From NCBI GenBank assembly GCA_021799255.1, contig JAJZAV010000002.1:1-45680 (forward strand): DNA of 45,680 nucleotides. The letters are read 5' to 3'. Positions within the stretch are counted from its first letter, which is position 1. Each line of letters opens with the position of its first letter. The stretch is from Bacillota bacterium. Lineage in GTDB: Bacteria; Bacillota; Bacilli; Alicyclobacillales; Alicyclobacillaceae. Position numbers and translations under genes: made by a program. Below are positions 1 to 7,058 of this stretch, in pieces. Under the pieces are notes generated by a model. It was not told the DNA's origin. It worked only from the letters and a program-made list of their open reading frames with translations, and made no database searches.

Positions 1-49
1 CCGCTTGTTGGTTCTGCGGCGGCGCCCCGAGTCCTTCGAATTCATTCAC
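1..49 (-). CDS. 5' end of an unidentified leftward gene (cut by window edge)
   Basis: Only the first 16 or so codons are in the window. On the minus strand an AGGAG box (56-60) lies 6 bases before a GTG (47-49) that opens a frame without stops to the edge, beginning MNEFEGLGAPPQNQQA. An ATG at 43-45 in another frame is 10 bases from the same box and is the alternative start. The gene lies downstream of the TauE-family exporter, with about 85 bases between them and the same direction, so it may share its transcript. Too little is visible to name a family. Confidence 0.4.
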   Translation of the reverse strand, partial: MNEFEGLGAPPQNQQA

Positions 50-134
50 GGTTCACTCCTATGAGTAGCTGCGAATCTGCGAAGATAGTGTCGTATCACC
101 GCGTGAATAGTCTATCAAAAAGTGGTTCACGTGA

Positions 135-920
135 CTACGAGAGAATTGATCCCCATATCTTAACACAAGTAGCAAGAATCAGCGAGGCCAAGAGGATTCT
201 CAGCCACTTGGTGTTCATTCGTTTTCCCACCTTTGCTCCGAGGGGAGCTCCCACGATGCTGGCCCAAATGAGGATGAGGGCTGGACCCATCAGGACGTCC
301 CCTGCCCACAGTTTTCCGACGGATGCTCCGATGGACGAGATGAACGTAATGGCGAGCGACGACGCGATGGTCACGCGGGTAGGGATGCGAAGGACTACCA
401 GCATCACGGGAACCAGCAAAAACGCACCCGCGGCGCCCACCACGCCAGAAAACACACCAATGATGGCCGCCAACGAGAATGCGAGGACGGAGTTGAAATC
501 CGCGTACCCAGAACGCTGAATATCGGGATCTCGCATCGGGATGAACATCATGACGGCGGCGACGGTCGCGAGAGCGGCATACACGAGATTAATGAGGGAC
601 TCGGACAAGAACTGCGCCGCGTACGCGCCTGCGAAGCTGCCGACGATGATGGCCGCCCCCATGGTAGCGATGAGTCGGTAGTGTAGGTAGTTTCCTCGTC
701 GATACGCGAGCATGCCGGACCCGGCTGCAAAAAGGACCTGGATTGCGCTGATCCCCGCCACCTGATGGGCGGTAAATTCGGCCACGCCGAGCAGGGGAGG
801 AACGTAGAGAAGCAATGGGTACTTTACGATGGATCCGCCGATGCCCACCATTCCGGACACGAAAGATCCTGCGAGTCCCACCGCGAGCAGAGTGACGAAG
901 GCGGCTAAAGTCATGTCCAC
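135..920 (-). CDS. TauE/SafE-family sulfur-anion exporter (membrane permease)
   Basis: A 261-residue, very hydrophobic protein with roughly eight membrane segments and glycine-rich loops (GSFVSGMVGIGGSIVKYPLL near the N terminus and GVFSGVVGAAGAFLLVPVML in the middle). This internal repeat is the hallmark of the TauE/SafE (DUF81) family, which exports sulfite, sulfoacetate or related sulfur anions across the cytoplasmic membrane. The length is typical. A GGGAGG box precedes a GTG at 918-920 (5 bases) and an ATG at 912-914 (11 bases); I take the GTG. The gene is divergent from a PAS histidine kinase, and an 8-bp palindrome resembling CsoR/CstR operators lies 120-140 bases upstream. Substrate is not readable from sequence; a sulfite or persulfide-linked role is inference from that operator. 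Confidence 0.85.
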   Translation of the reverse strand: MDMTLAAFVTLLAVGLAGSFVSGMVGIGGSIVKYPLLLYVPPLLGVAEFTAHQVAGISAIQVLFAAGSGMLAYRRGNYLHYRLIATMGAAIIVGSFAGAYAAQFLSESLINLVYAALATVAAVMMFIPMRDPDIQRSGYADFNSVLAFSLAAIIGVFSGVVGAAGAFLLVPVMLVVLRIPTRVTIASSLAITFISSIGASVGKLWAGDVLMGPALILIWASIVGAPLGAKVGKRMNTKWLRILLASLILATCVKIWGSILS

Positions 921-1246
921 ACCAACCTCCCGTGATTTCCGATAGCCGAACCATCCCGTGAATATAAGAAATCGAGAACTTCCTAGGAATCGCCATGGTT
1001 CATGGCTCGTACATTCGTCATGCTATGCTTGGGCGCACGAATACATACCCACATGGGTATGTAGAAGCCTTGTAGCTATGAGCTACGGAACTCATGGATC
1101 TTGCTTCTTCAGATTGCTAGAAGTGCAGTGGGACACTAGTACAAAATAGTCTAAAAATAGCCAAGATGGACTATTCTACGGACGGGGGTAATCGTGGTTA
1201 TAGTAAAACTTGGAGTTTATCACCCACCGGGAAGGGTAGCGGTTTC
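921..1246. other. Divergent intergenic region between exporter and PAS kinase
   Basis: About 325 bases separate the exporter start from the preferred kinase start. The region holds the palindrome at 1043-1062. I see no convincing -35/-10 pair for either gene. A rightward frame from 1166 leads into the kinase but lacks a good ribosome binding site, so I treat 1166-1246 as leader. Confidence 0.5.
1043..1062. promoter_or_regulatory. CsoR/CstR-like operator palindrome
   Basis: The sequence is ACATACCC-ACAT-GGGTATGT, a perfect 8-bp inverted repeat with a 4-bp spacer. The core ATACCC-N4-GGGTAT resembles the G/C-tract pseudopalindromes bound by CsoR-family repressors. Within that family CstR controls sulfur-detoxification genes that include TauE-type exporters. 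The TauE-family gene next door makes CstR-type (per)sulfide control a reasonable inference. No CsoR-family gene is in the window, and a different regulator could use this site. Confidence 0.5.
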
Positions 1247-3157
1247 ATGTTTAGAAAAGCTGAAACGGAACTACGACGGGCGACTCAAATGCTGTCGGAT
1301 ATCCAGTTGGCCCTGAACGAGTCGTGCATCGTGGCCGTGTTGAATCCAGAAGGGGTTATCACTTACGTCAATCAGATGGCTGTGCGCGTGCTGGCCGAAC
1401 CACCGGATCGCATTGAGGGACAGCCATACACGGGGTTTGTCGCCGACGGTCAGGAAGACGTTCTTAAGAGCGCCTTCGACAGCTTGTACCGCGGTGAGGT
1501 TTGGCACGGCGAATTGCAAATCAAGCCTCCCGGAGGCACTCCGCTGTGGTTTCAAGCAACGGGAGTGCCTTTTTTGTCCGACCGTGGAGTCCTAGAGCAG
1601 GTGATCACCGTGCATACCGATATCACGTTTCGTAAACAGGCAGAAATTGCTCGCAAGGTGCGGGAACGGCAACTCCGTACACTGATTGATTCCCTTCCCG
1701 AAGGCATCGTCTTTAAAGATAAAGATGGCAGATGGCTGGAAGCGAATGAGAAGATACGGGACCTCTACGGGATTTGCACGCCGGATTGGCGTGGAAAAAC
1801 ACTCGCTGAGATGCGGCCCAAAACGCTCGATGCGGCCCAAATCGCAGAGCGCCAGGAGAGGGAATCACATGCTCGCTCGCAGGGCCAATCCCTTCGCTAC
1901 GAGACTTGGTTGTATCATGGCAACGACGACATCTGCATCGACGGGACCGTGATCCCTCTGTTTAACGACGACGGTACCGAGAACGGTGCGGTTGTAATTG
2001 ATAGGGATGTCACAGAGCTCAAGGCGAGTCAGCAGTCCCTTCTGCAAACCAAGCAGGAGCTGGAGTCCATCATCGAAAATTCTGCTGATTGTTTCGGTGT
2101 GGTGGCTTTGGACGGACAGATCCTCCAGGTTAATTCCTCGTACGAGCGCCTTTTCGGCTGGACTGCGGAAGAGGTGGTGGGGAAGCCAACTCCTTATCAC
2201 CACGAAGAGGTCATGCGGTGGTTGGCGATTATCAGGGACGGAGGGCAGGTTACCGGAGAAGTGACCACGAGGCACCGGAAAGACGGATCCGAAATCCATA
2301 TTAGCGCGACGGTATCGCCCGTTCGGGACGCTAGGGGACAGATTGTAGCGGCGTCTATTATCTCGCGCGACATAACGGATCGTCTGAAGGAGGAGGAGTT
2401 TCTGCGCAGGTCCGACAGGCTGAGCCTCGTCGGGCAGATGGCCGCTGGAATCGCGCACGAGATTAGAAATCCACTTGCCTCGTTGAAAGGGTTCACGCAG
2501 CTAATCCGCGAGGGGAGCGATAGGCGTATCGATCACTGCGACGTAATGCTTCGCGAACTGGATAGGATGAACCGCATCGTAGACGAACTCCTTTTGTTGG
2601 CCAGGCCCCAAAAGGAATCGTACGATTCGAAGAGCGTGTGGATGATTCTCGCCGACGTCGTCACACTGCTGCGCACGCAGGCCAATGAAAAGAACGTGGC
2701 GATTCAATGCCACTTTGGCAACCCGGATGTTCATGTGAACTGCGTGGAGAACCGCCTCAAGCAAGTCTTCATCAACGTGCTGAAGAATGCCATCGAGGCG
2801 ACCCCCGCGGGCCGAGGGATTCGGCTGGACGTGACGGCATCACCATCGCGCGACAGCGTAACCATCCGTTGCACCGACGAAGGATGCGGCATTCCAAAGG
2901 AGCAACTGGCGAAACTGGGCGATCCGTTCTTCACAACCAAACCTCACGGAACCGGGCTAGGTCTCATGGTGACGCTCCAGATAGTTCAGTCGCATGGCGG
3001 CCACGTGAATGTGCATAGCGAAGAACACGTGGGCACCACGGTAGACATTATCCTGCCAGCGATTCCGATTGCAAAGGAGATTCCGGGGGACGTTGAGGTT
3101 GCCGTGGACGACCTATTCGACAGAATGCGGGGCGCCCGCAGCGCGGAGCCATGGTAG
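1247..3157 (+). CDS. Soluble multi-PAS sensor histidine kinase
   Basis: A 636-residue kinase without membrane segments. Three PAS-type regions come first: about residues 18-130 (ALNESCIVAVLNPEGVITYVN), 140-260 (LIDSLPEGIVFKDKDGRW) and 270-375 (IIENSADCFGVVALDGQILQ). The HisKA dimerisation region follows with the phospho-acceptor in AAGIAHEIRNPLASLKGFTQ (His404 with this start). The HATPase_c domain has an N box (VFINVLKNAIEATP) and G boxes (DEGCGIP, GTGLGLMV). The H-box resembles cytosolic Bacillus sporulation/phosphorelay kinases. I chose ATG 1247 because GGGAAGGG lies 10 bases upstream; an in-frame ATG at 1166 would add 27 low-complexity residues. No response regulator is adjacent, so it may be an orphan kinase. 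The stop codon lies inside a 14-bp tandem repeat. Confidence 0.85.
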   Translation: MFRKAETELRRATQMLSDIQLALNESCIVAVLNPEGVITYVNQMAVRVLAEPPDRIEGQPYTGFVADGQEDVLKSAFDSLYRGEVWHGELQIKPPGGTPLWFQATGVPFLSDRGVLEQVITVHTDITFRKQAEIARKVRERQLRTLIDSLPEGIVFKDKDGRWLEANEKIRDLYGICTPDWRGKTLAEMRPKTLDAAQIAERQERESHARSQGQSLRYETWLYHGNDDICIDGTVIPLFNDDGTENGAVVIDRDVTELKASQQSLLQTKQELESIIENSADCFGVVALDGQILQVNSSYERLFGWTAEEVVGKPTPYHHEEVMRWLAIIRDGGQVTGEVTTRHRKDGSEIHISATVSPVRDARGQIVAASIISRDITDRLKEEEFLRRSDRLSLVGQMAAGIAHEIRNPLASLKGFTQLIREGSDRRIDHCDVMLRELDRMNRIVDELLLLARPQKESYDSKSVWMILADVVTLLRTQANEKNVAIQCHFGNPDVHVNCVENRLKQVFINVLKNAIEATPAGRGIRLDVTASPSRDSVTIRCTDEGCGIPKEQLAKLGDPFFTTKPHGTGLGLMVTLQIVQSHGGHVNVHSEEHVGTTVDIILPAIPIAKEIPGDVEVAVDDLFDRMRGARSAEPW

Positions 3158-3188
3158 AGGTGCCATGGTAAAGGTGCCATGGTAACCC
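3148..3188. repeat. Three-copy 14-bp tandem repeat spanning a stop codon
   Basis: Copies at 3148-3161 (GCCATGGTAGAGGT), 3162-3175 (GCCATGGTAAAGGT) and a partial copy at 3176-3188 (GCCATGGTAACCC). The kinase stop TAG (3155-3157) is in copy one. Each copy contains an NcoI-type palindrome CCATGG. The repeat lies in the 3'-3' gap between the kinase and yggT. Confidence 0.8.
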
Positions 3189-3351
3189 AAACCCGAGGTG
3201 GGACGCGGGAGAACATGGCTTCGGCGCAGCAAGGCAGGATTCGACACAACACACCCAATCCAATCATTTATTCGAGCCCATCGAAGCAAATGGATCAGAT
3301 CACTTAACACCCCATGTCTGATTTTGTCTCCCAGCGTCGTCAGGCCACGTC

Positions 3352-3639
3352 CTATATCCCAAGCACCAGCGGCAAGATCTGGCCAAACACAATCCCCTCA
3401 ATAATGCGGTATACGAAGAACGCGATGATGGGCGAGAAATCAATGCCGCCCATTGACGGAATGATGCGGCGGAAAAGTGACAAATAGGGATCCACCAACC
3501 TTCCGAGGACCACCACAATGGGAGCTGTGCGAAGATTGGGAATCCAGGACAGGATGATCCACGCAATCATCATGTACGAATAAAGCTGAAACAGATCCCG
3601 AAGGATCAGGTATATGGCTACGGTCATTGCCATCGACAC
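3352..3639 (-). CDS. YggT family membrane protein
   Basis: A 95-residue protein with two hydrophobic stretches: residues 5-30 (ending in the family's MIAWIILSWIP segment) and about 68-94 (FSPIIAFFVYRIIEGIVFGQ). They are separated by the conserved loop VDPYLSLFRRIIPSMGGIDFSP. This is the YggT/YlmG architecture, whose members sit near cell-division or envelope genes and have been linked to osmotic tolerance and division. The length is typical. In many Bacillota ylmG lies in the sepF-divIVA cluster; here it stands alone, convergent with the PAS kinase, but a DivIVA-like protein begins 350 bases away on the other strand. Confidence 0.85.
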   Translation of the reverse strand: MSMAMTVAIYLILRDLFQLYSYMMIAWIILSWIPNLRTAPIVVVLGRLVDPYLSLFRRIIPSMGGIDFSPIIAFFVYRIIEGIVFGQILPLVLGI

Positions 3640-3992
3640 TCCTCAAGTTCCATTTCCTTGTCCATACAAGATAACACATCGCAGCGGACTAGGATATGCG
3701 CGGACGAACCTCTCTGGACACGGTCGGGCGACCGGAGTGCGGGAAAGCAAACGATTTCCTTCTCATCCTATTAAAGCGGCCTTTTATCAATTAAAGAATT
3801 CTAAAGTTTCGCTTCTGAAGCGCCCTTGTCGATAGTCAAGCGGGCCATTGCCGGGGTATACTTTTGTCGCAGAACTCTTCACAAACTTGGCGGGAACCAT
3901 CCAACATTGACATCTAACGATACTTTGCCCATGGGAGTCTAGGGTGAAACCAATACGGACGATGCTCTAGATGATTTAGAGGAGGACTTTCA
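3640..3992. other. Intergenic region upstream of the glycan synthase operon
   Basis: About 350 bases between divergent genes. A small perfect hairpin (CGGTC-GGGC-GACCG, 3721-3734) and a TTGACA at 3907-3912 are visible, but no good -10 lies 16-18 bases after the latter. The stretch near 3775-3805 is AT-rich. I could not place a promoter with confidence. Confidence 0.4.
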
Positions 3993-4466
3993 ATGCGCAA
4001 GTACAGATTCGCCAAGCAACTGTTCGGGTTTGAGAAGAGCGCGGTATACCGTGTGCTGGATGAACTGGAGACCGAGATCGCCGAACTTGCCGAAAAGGTA
4101 GAATCCCTTGGGGATCAACTGAAAGAATCAACCGCGCAGCGCGAGGAACTATCGTTGACTATCGCAGCTATGCGTCGACAACATATCCAAATGTTCGCTC
4201 AGAAAGACGGAAACGTGGAGCCCGTCACTGTGATGATTGGCCCGACTCGGACTCTTGGAGACATCACCGGTCTCATCGATTCCATGGAAGGATGTCCGCA
4301 TTTAATCCCAAAATTTAGAGTATTCCGTGATGGTTTTTATCGAGTCGACGGAAGTGCCGTGGACAAGGATAGACTCATCACGTGGCTACACTCGTTATCG
4401 GATGTTCGTGACACCATCGTGGAAGGTGAGACTCTGCACGTTTTGCCAAGAGGTGAATCCGCGTGA
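3993..4466 (+). CDS. DivIVA-like coiled-coil protein, partner of the glycosyltransferase
   Basis: A 157-residue soluble protein of unknown function. The N terminus (RKYRFAKQLFGFEKSAVYRV) resembles the lipid-binding DivIVA-type opening, where an FxGY-like motif is followed by a helix. Residues 25-70 form a heptad-rich coiled coil. Residues 78-157 form a small mixed alpha/beta domain (VTVMIGPTRTLGDITGLIDS and after) that I do not recognise. AGGAGGAC (start at about 3980) sets the ATG. Its stop overlaps the next start as GTGA at 4463-4466, so it is translationally coupled to the synthase and probably acts with it. A polar or scaffold role is inference from the N terminus only. Confidence 0.7.
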   Translation: MRKYRFAKQLFGFEKSAVYRVLDELETEIAELAEKVESLGDQLKESTAQREELSLTIAAMRRQHIQMFAQKDGNVEPVTVMIGPTRTLGDITGLIDSMEGCPHLIPKFRVFRDGFYRVDGSAVDKDRLITWLHSLSDVRDTIVEGETLHVLPRGESA

Positions 4467-6706
4467 ACGTGAGATTAGGAGTTAGTCACATCACCGAACT
4501 TGAGGGCCAAGTATTTGTTTCCTTGCAACCCTATCAATTGGCTGAAACCGGGGAACTGGTCGATCCGGTCGACCCCAACATCGCCCTCCTGATTTCCCCG
4601 CAAGAGGCTCGCAACCATCAAGTGCTACCGTTCTCGAAGTATGGGGAGTACTTGTTCGTGGCGGCCGCACGCCCGCACAATCTTTCGGACCTCAGTTTCA
4701 TCGAGTACATCGACCAACGGTGCATCGTGTGTCGAGCTGAACCCGAGGATATCCAAATCGCTCAGGACAGAGTCTACGGACTTACGTTGGACGAGGAGCA
4801 TGAACGACTCGGCTCCTACCTGCTTCGCACGGGGGCCATCACTAGTCAGCAACTGATTGCAGCCGTCGAACAACAGAAGACGGACAAGGCTGGGCAAAAG
4901 CTCGGTGCGATTCTTCTGCAACAGGGTTCGGCGACCCATTGGGACATCGCCGAAGCGGTTGCCGTGCAACGCGGGTACCCTCTCATCGATCTGCTCAACG
5001 ACTCACAGCGTGATGCCGAGAACGATGAAACATTAGAGTCCGTTTGGAATCTTGTTGAGCGAAGGTTTTGGTATCGGCACCTCGTTGTTCCTCTCGCTTC
5101 TGACGAGAACACCCTGACGATTGCGATAGTCGACGTTGAGGACAAAGAGGCTCTGTCTCAGTTGGAGAAGCAATCCGGTAGAAGACTCCGGGTTTTCGTG
5201 ACCGGATATAGGGACATCATGAGCGTGCTCAACGACCGATATGGAGACGAGGATGAGGAAGAGAGCAGGACCTCTTTACTCAAACTCAGCCCGGAAGACA
5301 GCGCAGCAACCCGTACGACCAAGGGGCAGATTATCACTCTGGCTGCCATTGGCGTTGCGCTTGTGGCTGGGTTCTTATTCAAATCCGTCCTGACAGGTAC
5401 CATCGTTGCCGGATTTATTGAGCTTCTCTATGCGGCAGCGAGTATCTTCCGTTTATGGGCGATGGTGGGTGCCGTGAAGACGGACTCTGAACTGGTGGTA
5501 ACCGAGGCGGATATGCAAACGGTGCCTCCGACCTCTCTCCCTGAATACACGGTTCTTGTACCCTTATATAAAGAAGCCGAGGTCCTGCCGACCTTGGCGA
5601 GCGCGCTTCAAGCGCTCCGTTATCCTAAGGATAGGTTGGATGTTAAGCTGCTTTTGGAGGAAGACGATAAGGAAACCATCGATGCTGCCATACGAGCGAA
5701 GTTGCCGAGCTACATGGAGATTGTCGTCGTCCCTTCGTCCGAACCGAAGACCAAGCCCAAGGCGTGCAACTACGGTTTAGCCAAGGCGCGAGGAGAGTAC
5801 GTGGTTATCTTCGATGCGGAAGACATTCCTGAGCCGGACCAACTGCTGAAGGCGGTCACCGTCTTCCGACAATCCCATGATGATCAGCTCGCGTGTATTC
5901 AAGCGAAACTCTCGTACTTCAACGACAAGCAAAACATTCTCACGAGATGGTTCACTGCGGAGTATGCGAATTGGTTCGAACTTTTGCTTCCGTCGCTTTT
6001 TCGTCTGGATATGCCGATTCCCCTTGGGGGTACTTCAAACCACTTCAGGACCGACGTCCTTCGGTCGTTGGGTGCATGGGATCCATACAACGTTACGGAA
6101 GACGCCGATCTCGGCGTGCGCCTGCACAAGGCCGGCTATCGCACGGGGGTAATGAACTCAACGACGTTTGAAGAGGCGAATTCGGACTTCGTCAACTGGA
6201 TTCGGCAGCGATCGCGCTGGGTCAAGGGATACATGCAAACTTGGCTGGTTCACATGCGTCATCCAATTCGACTGTGGAAAGAGATTGGTACCGTTGGGTT
6301 TTGGGGATTTCAGTTCACGGTTGGGGGCACGGCGCTCCAGTTCTTAATCAACCCAATCCTGTGGGCTATGACCGCCGCTTGGTTCATATTTGGTTCCGCC
6401 TACATGCAGCAGATATTTAGCGGATGGGTCTATTATTTGGGGAACCTTTCGTTGTTTCTGGGTAACGTAGCATTTACGTACGCTAACATGGTCGGGGTGG
6501 CGCGTGCCAAACAGTGGGACCTTGTGATATGGTCAGTCCTGTCGCCAGTTTATTGGTTGTTCATGTCTCTCGCGGCGTACAAGGCATTGTATCAGTTGAT
6601 AACAAAGCCATCCTATTGGGAGAAAACTGTGCATGGATTAGTCAGCGAAGATTATCGAAATAACTCAGACAGGTTCCGAGCATACGGTGCTACTGAGTCG
6701 GTTTAG
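4463..6706 (+). CDS. MshEN/GspE-N-domain family 2 glycosyltransferase (putative c-di-GMP-responsive polysaccharide synthase)
   Basis: A 747-residue membrane synthase. Residues 1-110 resemble the N-terminal domain of type II secretion ATPases. Residues about 114-175 carry the MshEN-like pattern (RLGSYLLRTGAITSQQL, then LGAILLQQG), a module known to bind c-di-GMP, and residues 190-260 look like a second GspE-N half. Two membrane helices follow (about 290-340), then a cytosolic GT-A domain with D451 in VIFDAEDIPEPDQ, TED at 545-547 and QRSRW at 582-586. This is the motif set of processive beta-glycosyltransferases such as BcsA and NfrB. Several C-terminal helices end the protein. NfrB carries a similar sensor at its C terminus; here the order is reversed. 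It is translationally coupled to the coiled-coil gene upstream and followed by a c-di-GMP riboswitch. It probably makes and extrudes an exopolysaccharide; the sugar is unknown. Confidence 0.85.
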   Translation: MNVRLGVSHITELEGQVFVSLQPYQLAETGELVDPVDPNIALLISPQEARNHQVLPFSKYGEYLFVAAARPHNLSDLSFIEYIDQRCIVCRAEPEDIQIAQDRVYGLTLDEEHERLGSYLLRTGAITSQQLIAAVEQQKTDKAGQKLGAILLQQGSATHWDIAEAVAVQRGYPLIDLLNDSQRDAENDETLESVWNLVERRFWYRHLVVPLASDENTLTIAIVDVEDKEALSQLEKQSGRRLRVFVTGYRDIMSVLNDRYGDEDEEESRTSLLKLSPEDSAATRTTKGQIITLAAIGVALVAGFLFKSVLTGTIVAGFIELLYAAASIFRLWAMVGAVKTDSELVVTEADMQTVPPTSLPEYTVLVPLYKEAEVLPTLASALQALRYPKDRLDVKLLLEEDDKETIDAAIRAKLPSYMEIVVVPSSEPKTKPKACNYGLAKARGEYVVIFDAEDIPEPDQLLKAVTVFRQSHDDQLACIQAKLSYFNDKQNILTRWFTAEYANWFELLLPSLFRLDMPIPLGGTSNHFRTDVLRSLGAWDPYNVTEDADLGVRLHKAGYRTGVMNSTTFEEANSDFVNWIRQRSRWVKGYMQTWLVHMRHPIRLWKEIGTVGFWGFQFTVGGTALQFLINPILWAMTAAWFIFGSAYMQQIFSGWVYYLGNLSLFLGNVAFTYANMVGVARAKQWDLVIWSVLSPVYWLFMSLAAYKALYQLITKPSYWEKTVHGLVSEDYRNNSDRFRAYGATESV

Positions 6707-6839
6707 TCACAGTGTCCTTGGAACTTGGGTTGTTGTTTCTTCAGTTACCCATCCGTATGGAGCCCCTATCACCGTTTTTCCAGTTGTGGGCCATTCGTGA
6801 ACGGGTACCGGCGAGAGTGAAGAATTGTAAAAGTTAGGG

Positions 6840-6868
6840 TTGACGTGCAGACTGTAAGGTTTTATGCT
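6840..6868 (+). promoter_or_regulatory. Sigma-A-type promoter upstream of the riboswitch
   Basis: TTGACG (6840-6845) and TATGCT (6863-6868) are separated by exactly 17 bases. This predicts a start near 6875, about 25 bases before the riboswitch aptamer, which fits a dedicated promoter for the riboswitch-hydrolase transcript. Confidence 0.65.
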
Positions 6869-6898
6869 ATAGGACAAGTACATATATTCCGTGGACCA

Positions 6899-6976
6899 AG
6901 GCAAACCTGATGAAAATCAGGGACGCAAAACTACAGGGGCTAACTGCACCGTGCGTGCATATGCCAGCCAGTTGCC
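6899..6976 (+). promoter_or_regulatory. Class I cyclic-di-GMP riboswitch (GEMM-I)
   Basis: The aptamer core is easily recognised. GGCAAACC begins at 6899, followed by a short hairpin (TGA-TGAAAA-TCA, whose GAAA lies in the tetraloop position), then the diagnostic GGGACGCAAAACTACAGGGG with CTAA after it, a second hairpin region with TGCAC/GTGCA, and the 3' element ATGCCAGCCAGTTGCC ending at 6976. GGCAA at the 5' end can pair with TTGCC at the 3' end to close P1. These are the conserved GEMM-I blocks of Firmicutes. It lies in the leader of the secreted glycoside hydrolase, just downstream of a synthase with an MshEN sensor, so c-di-GMP should control the hydrolase. Whether it is an ON or OFF switch cannot be decided by eye. 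Confidence 0.9.
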
Positions 6977-7050
6977 CAAAAGGAAATTCCAACTCACACG
7001 TGGATTCCTGTTTGGGATTCACGTTTTTGGTCCCCGAATTTTTTGGGGGA
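6975..7050 (+). promoter_or_regulatory. Riboswitch expression platform with SD-sequestering hairpin
   Basis: A long hairpin at 6975-7016 pairs CCCAAA with TTTGGG, AGGAA with TTCCT and CCA with TGG; its first two bases overlap the 3' strand of aptamer helix P1. Soon after come a GTTTTT tract (about 7023-7028) and a second hairpin in which TCCCC (7031-7035) can pair with GGGGA (7046-7050), part of the Shine-Dalgarno block GGGGGA (7045-7050) 8 bases before the ATG. Competition between P1 and the first hairpin, plus masking of the ribosome site, gives a plausible translational switch, possibly with some transcription termination. Confidence 0.6.
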
Positions 7051-7058
7051 ATTGAAAA

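Noticed and set aside
61-519. 152-codon rightward open frame
   Set aside because: It lies antisense to the TauE-family gene, which has clear membrane-permease motifs; no ribosome site and no recognisable protein.
958-1149. 63-codon frame in the exporter-kinase gap
   Set aside because: No ribosome site, covers the palindromic operator, composition unlike its neighbours.
3907-3935. TTGACA as promoter of the synthase operon
   Set aside because: The hexamer at the right distance (CATGGG) does not resemble a -10 element.
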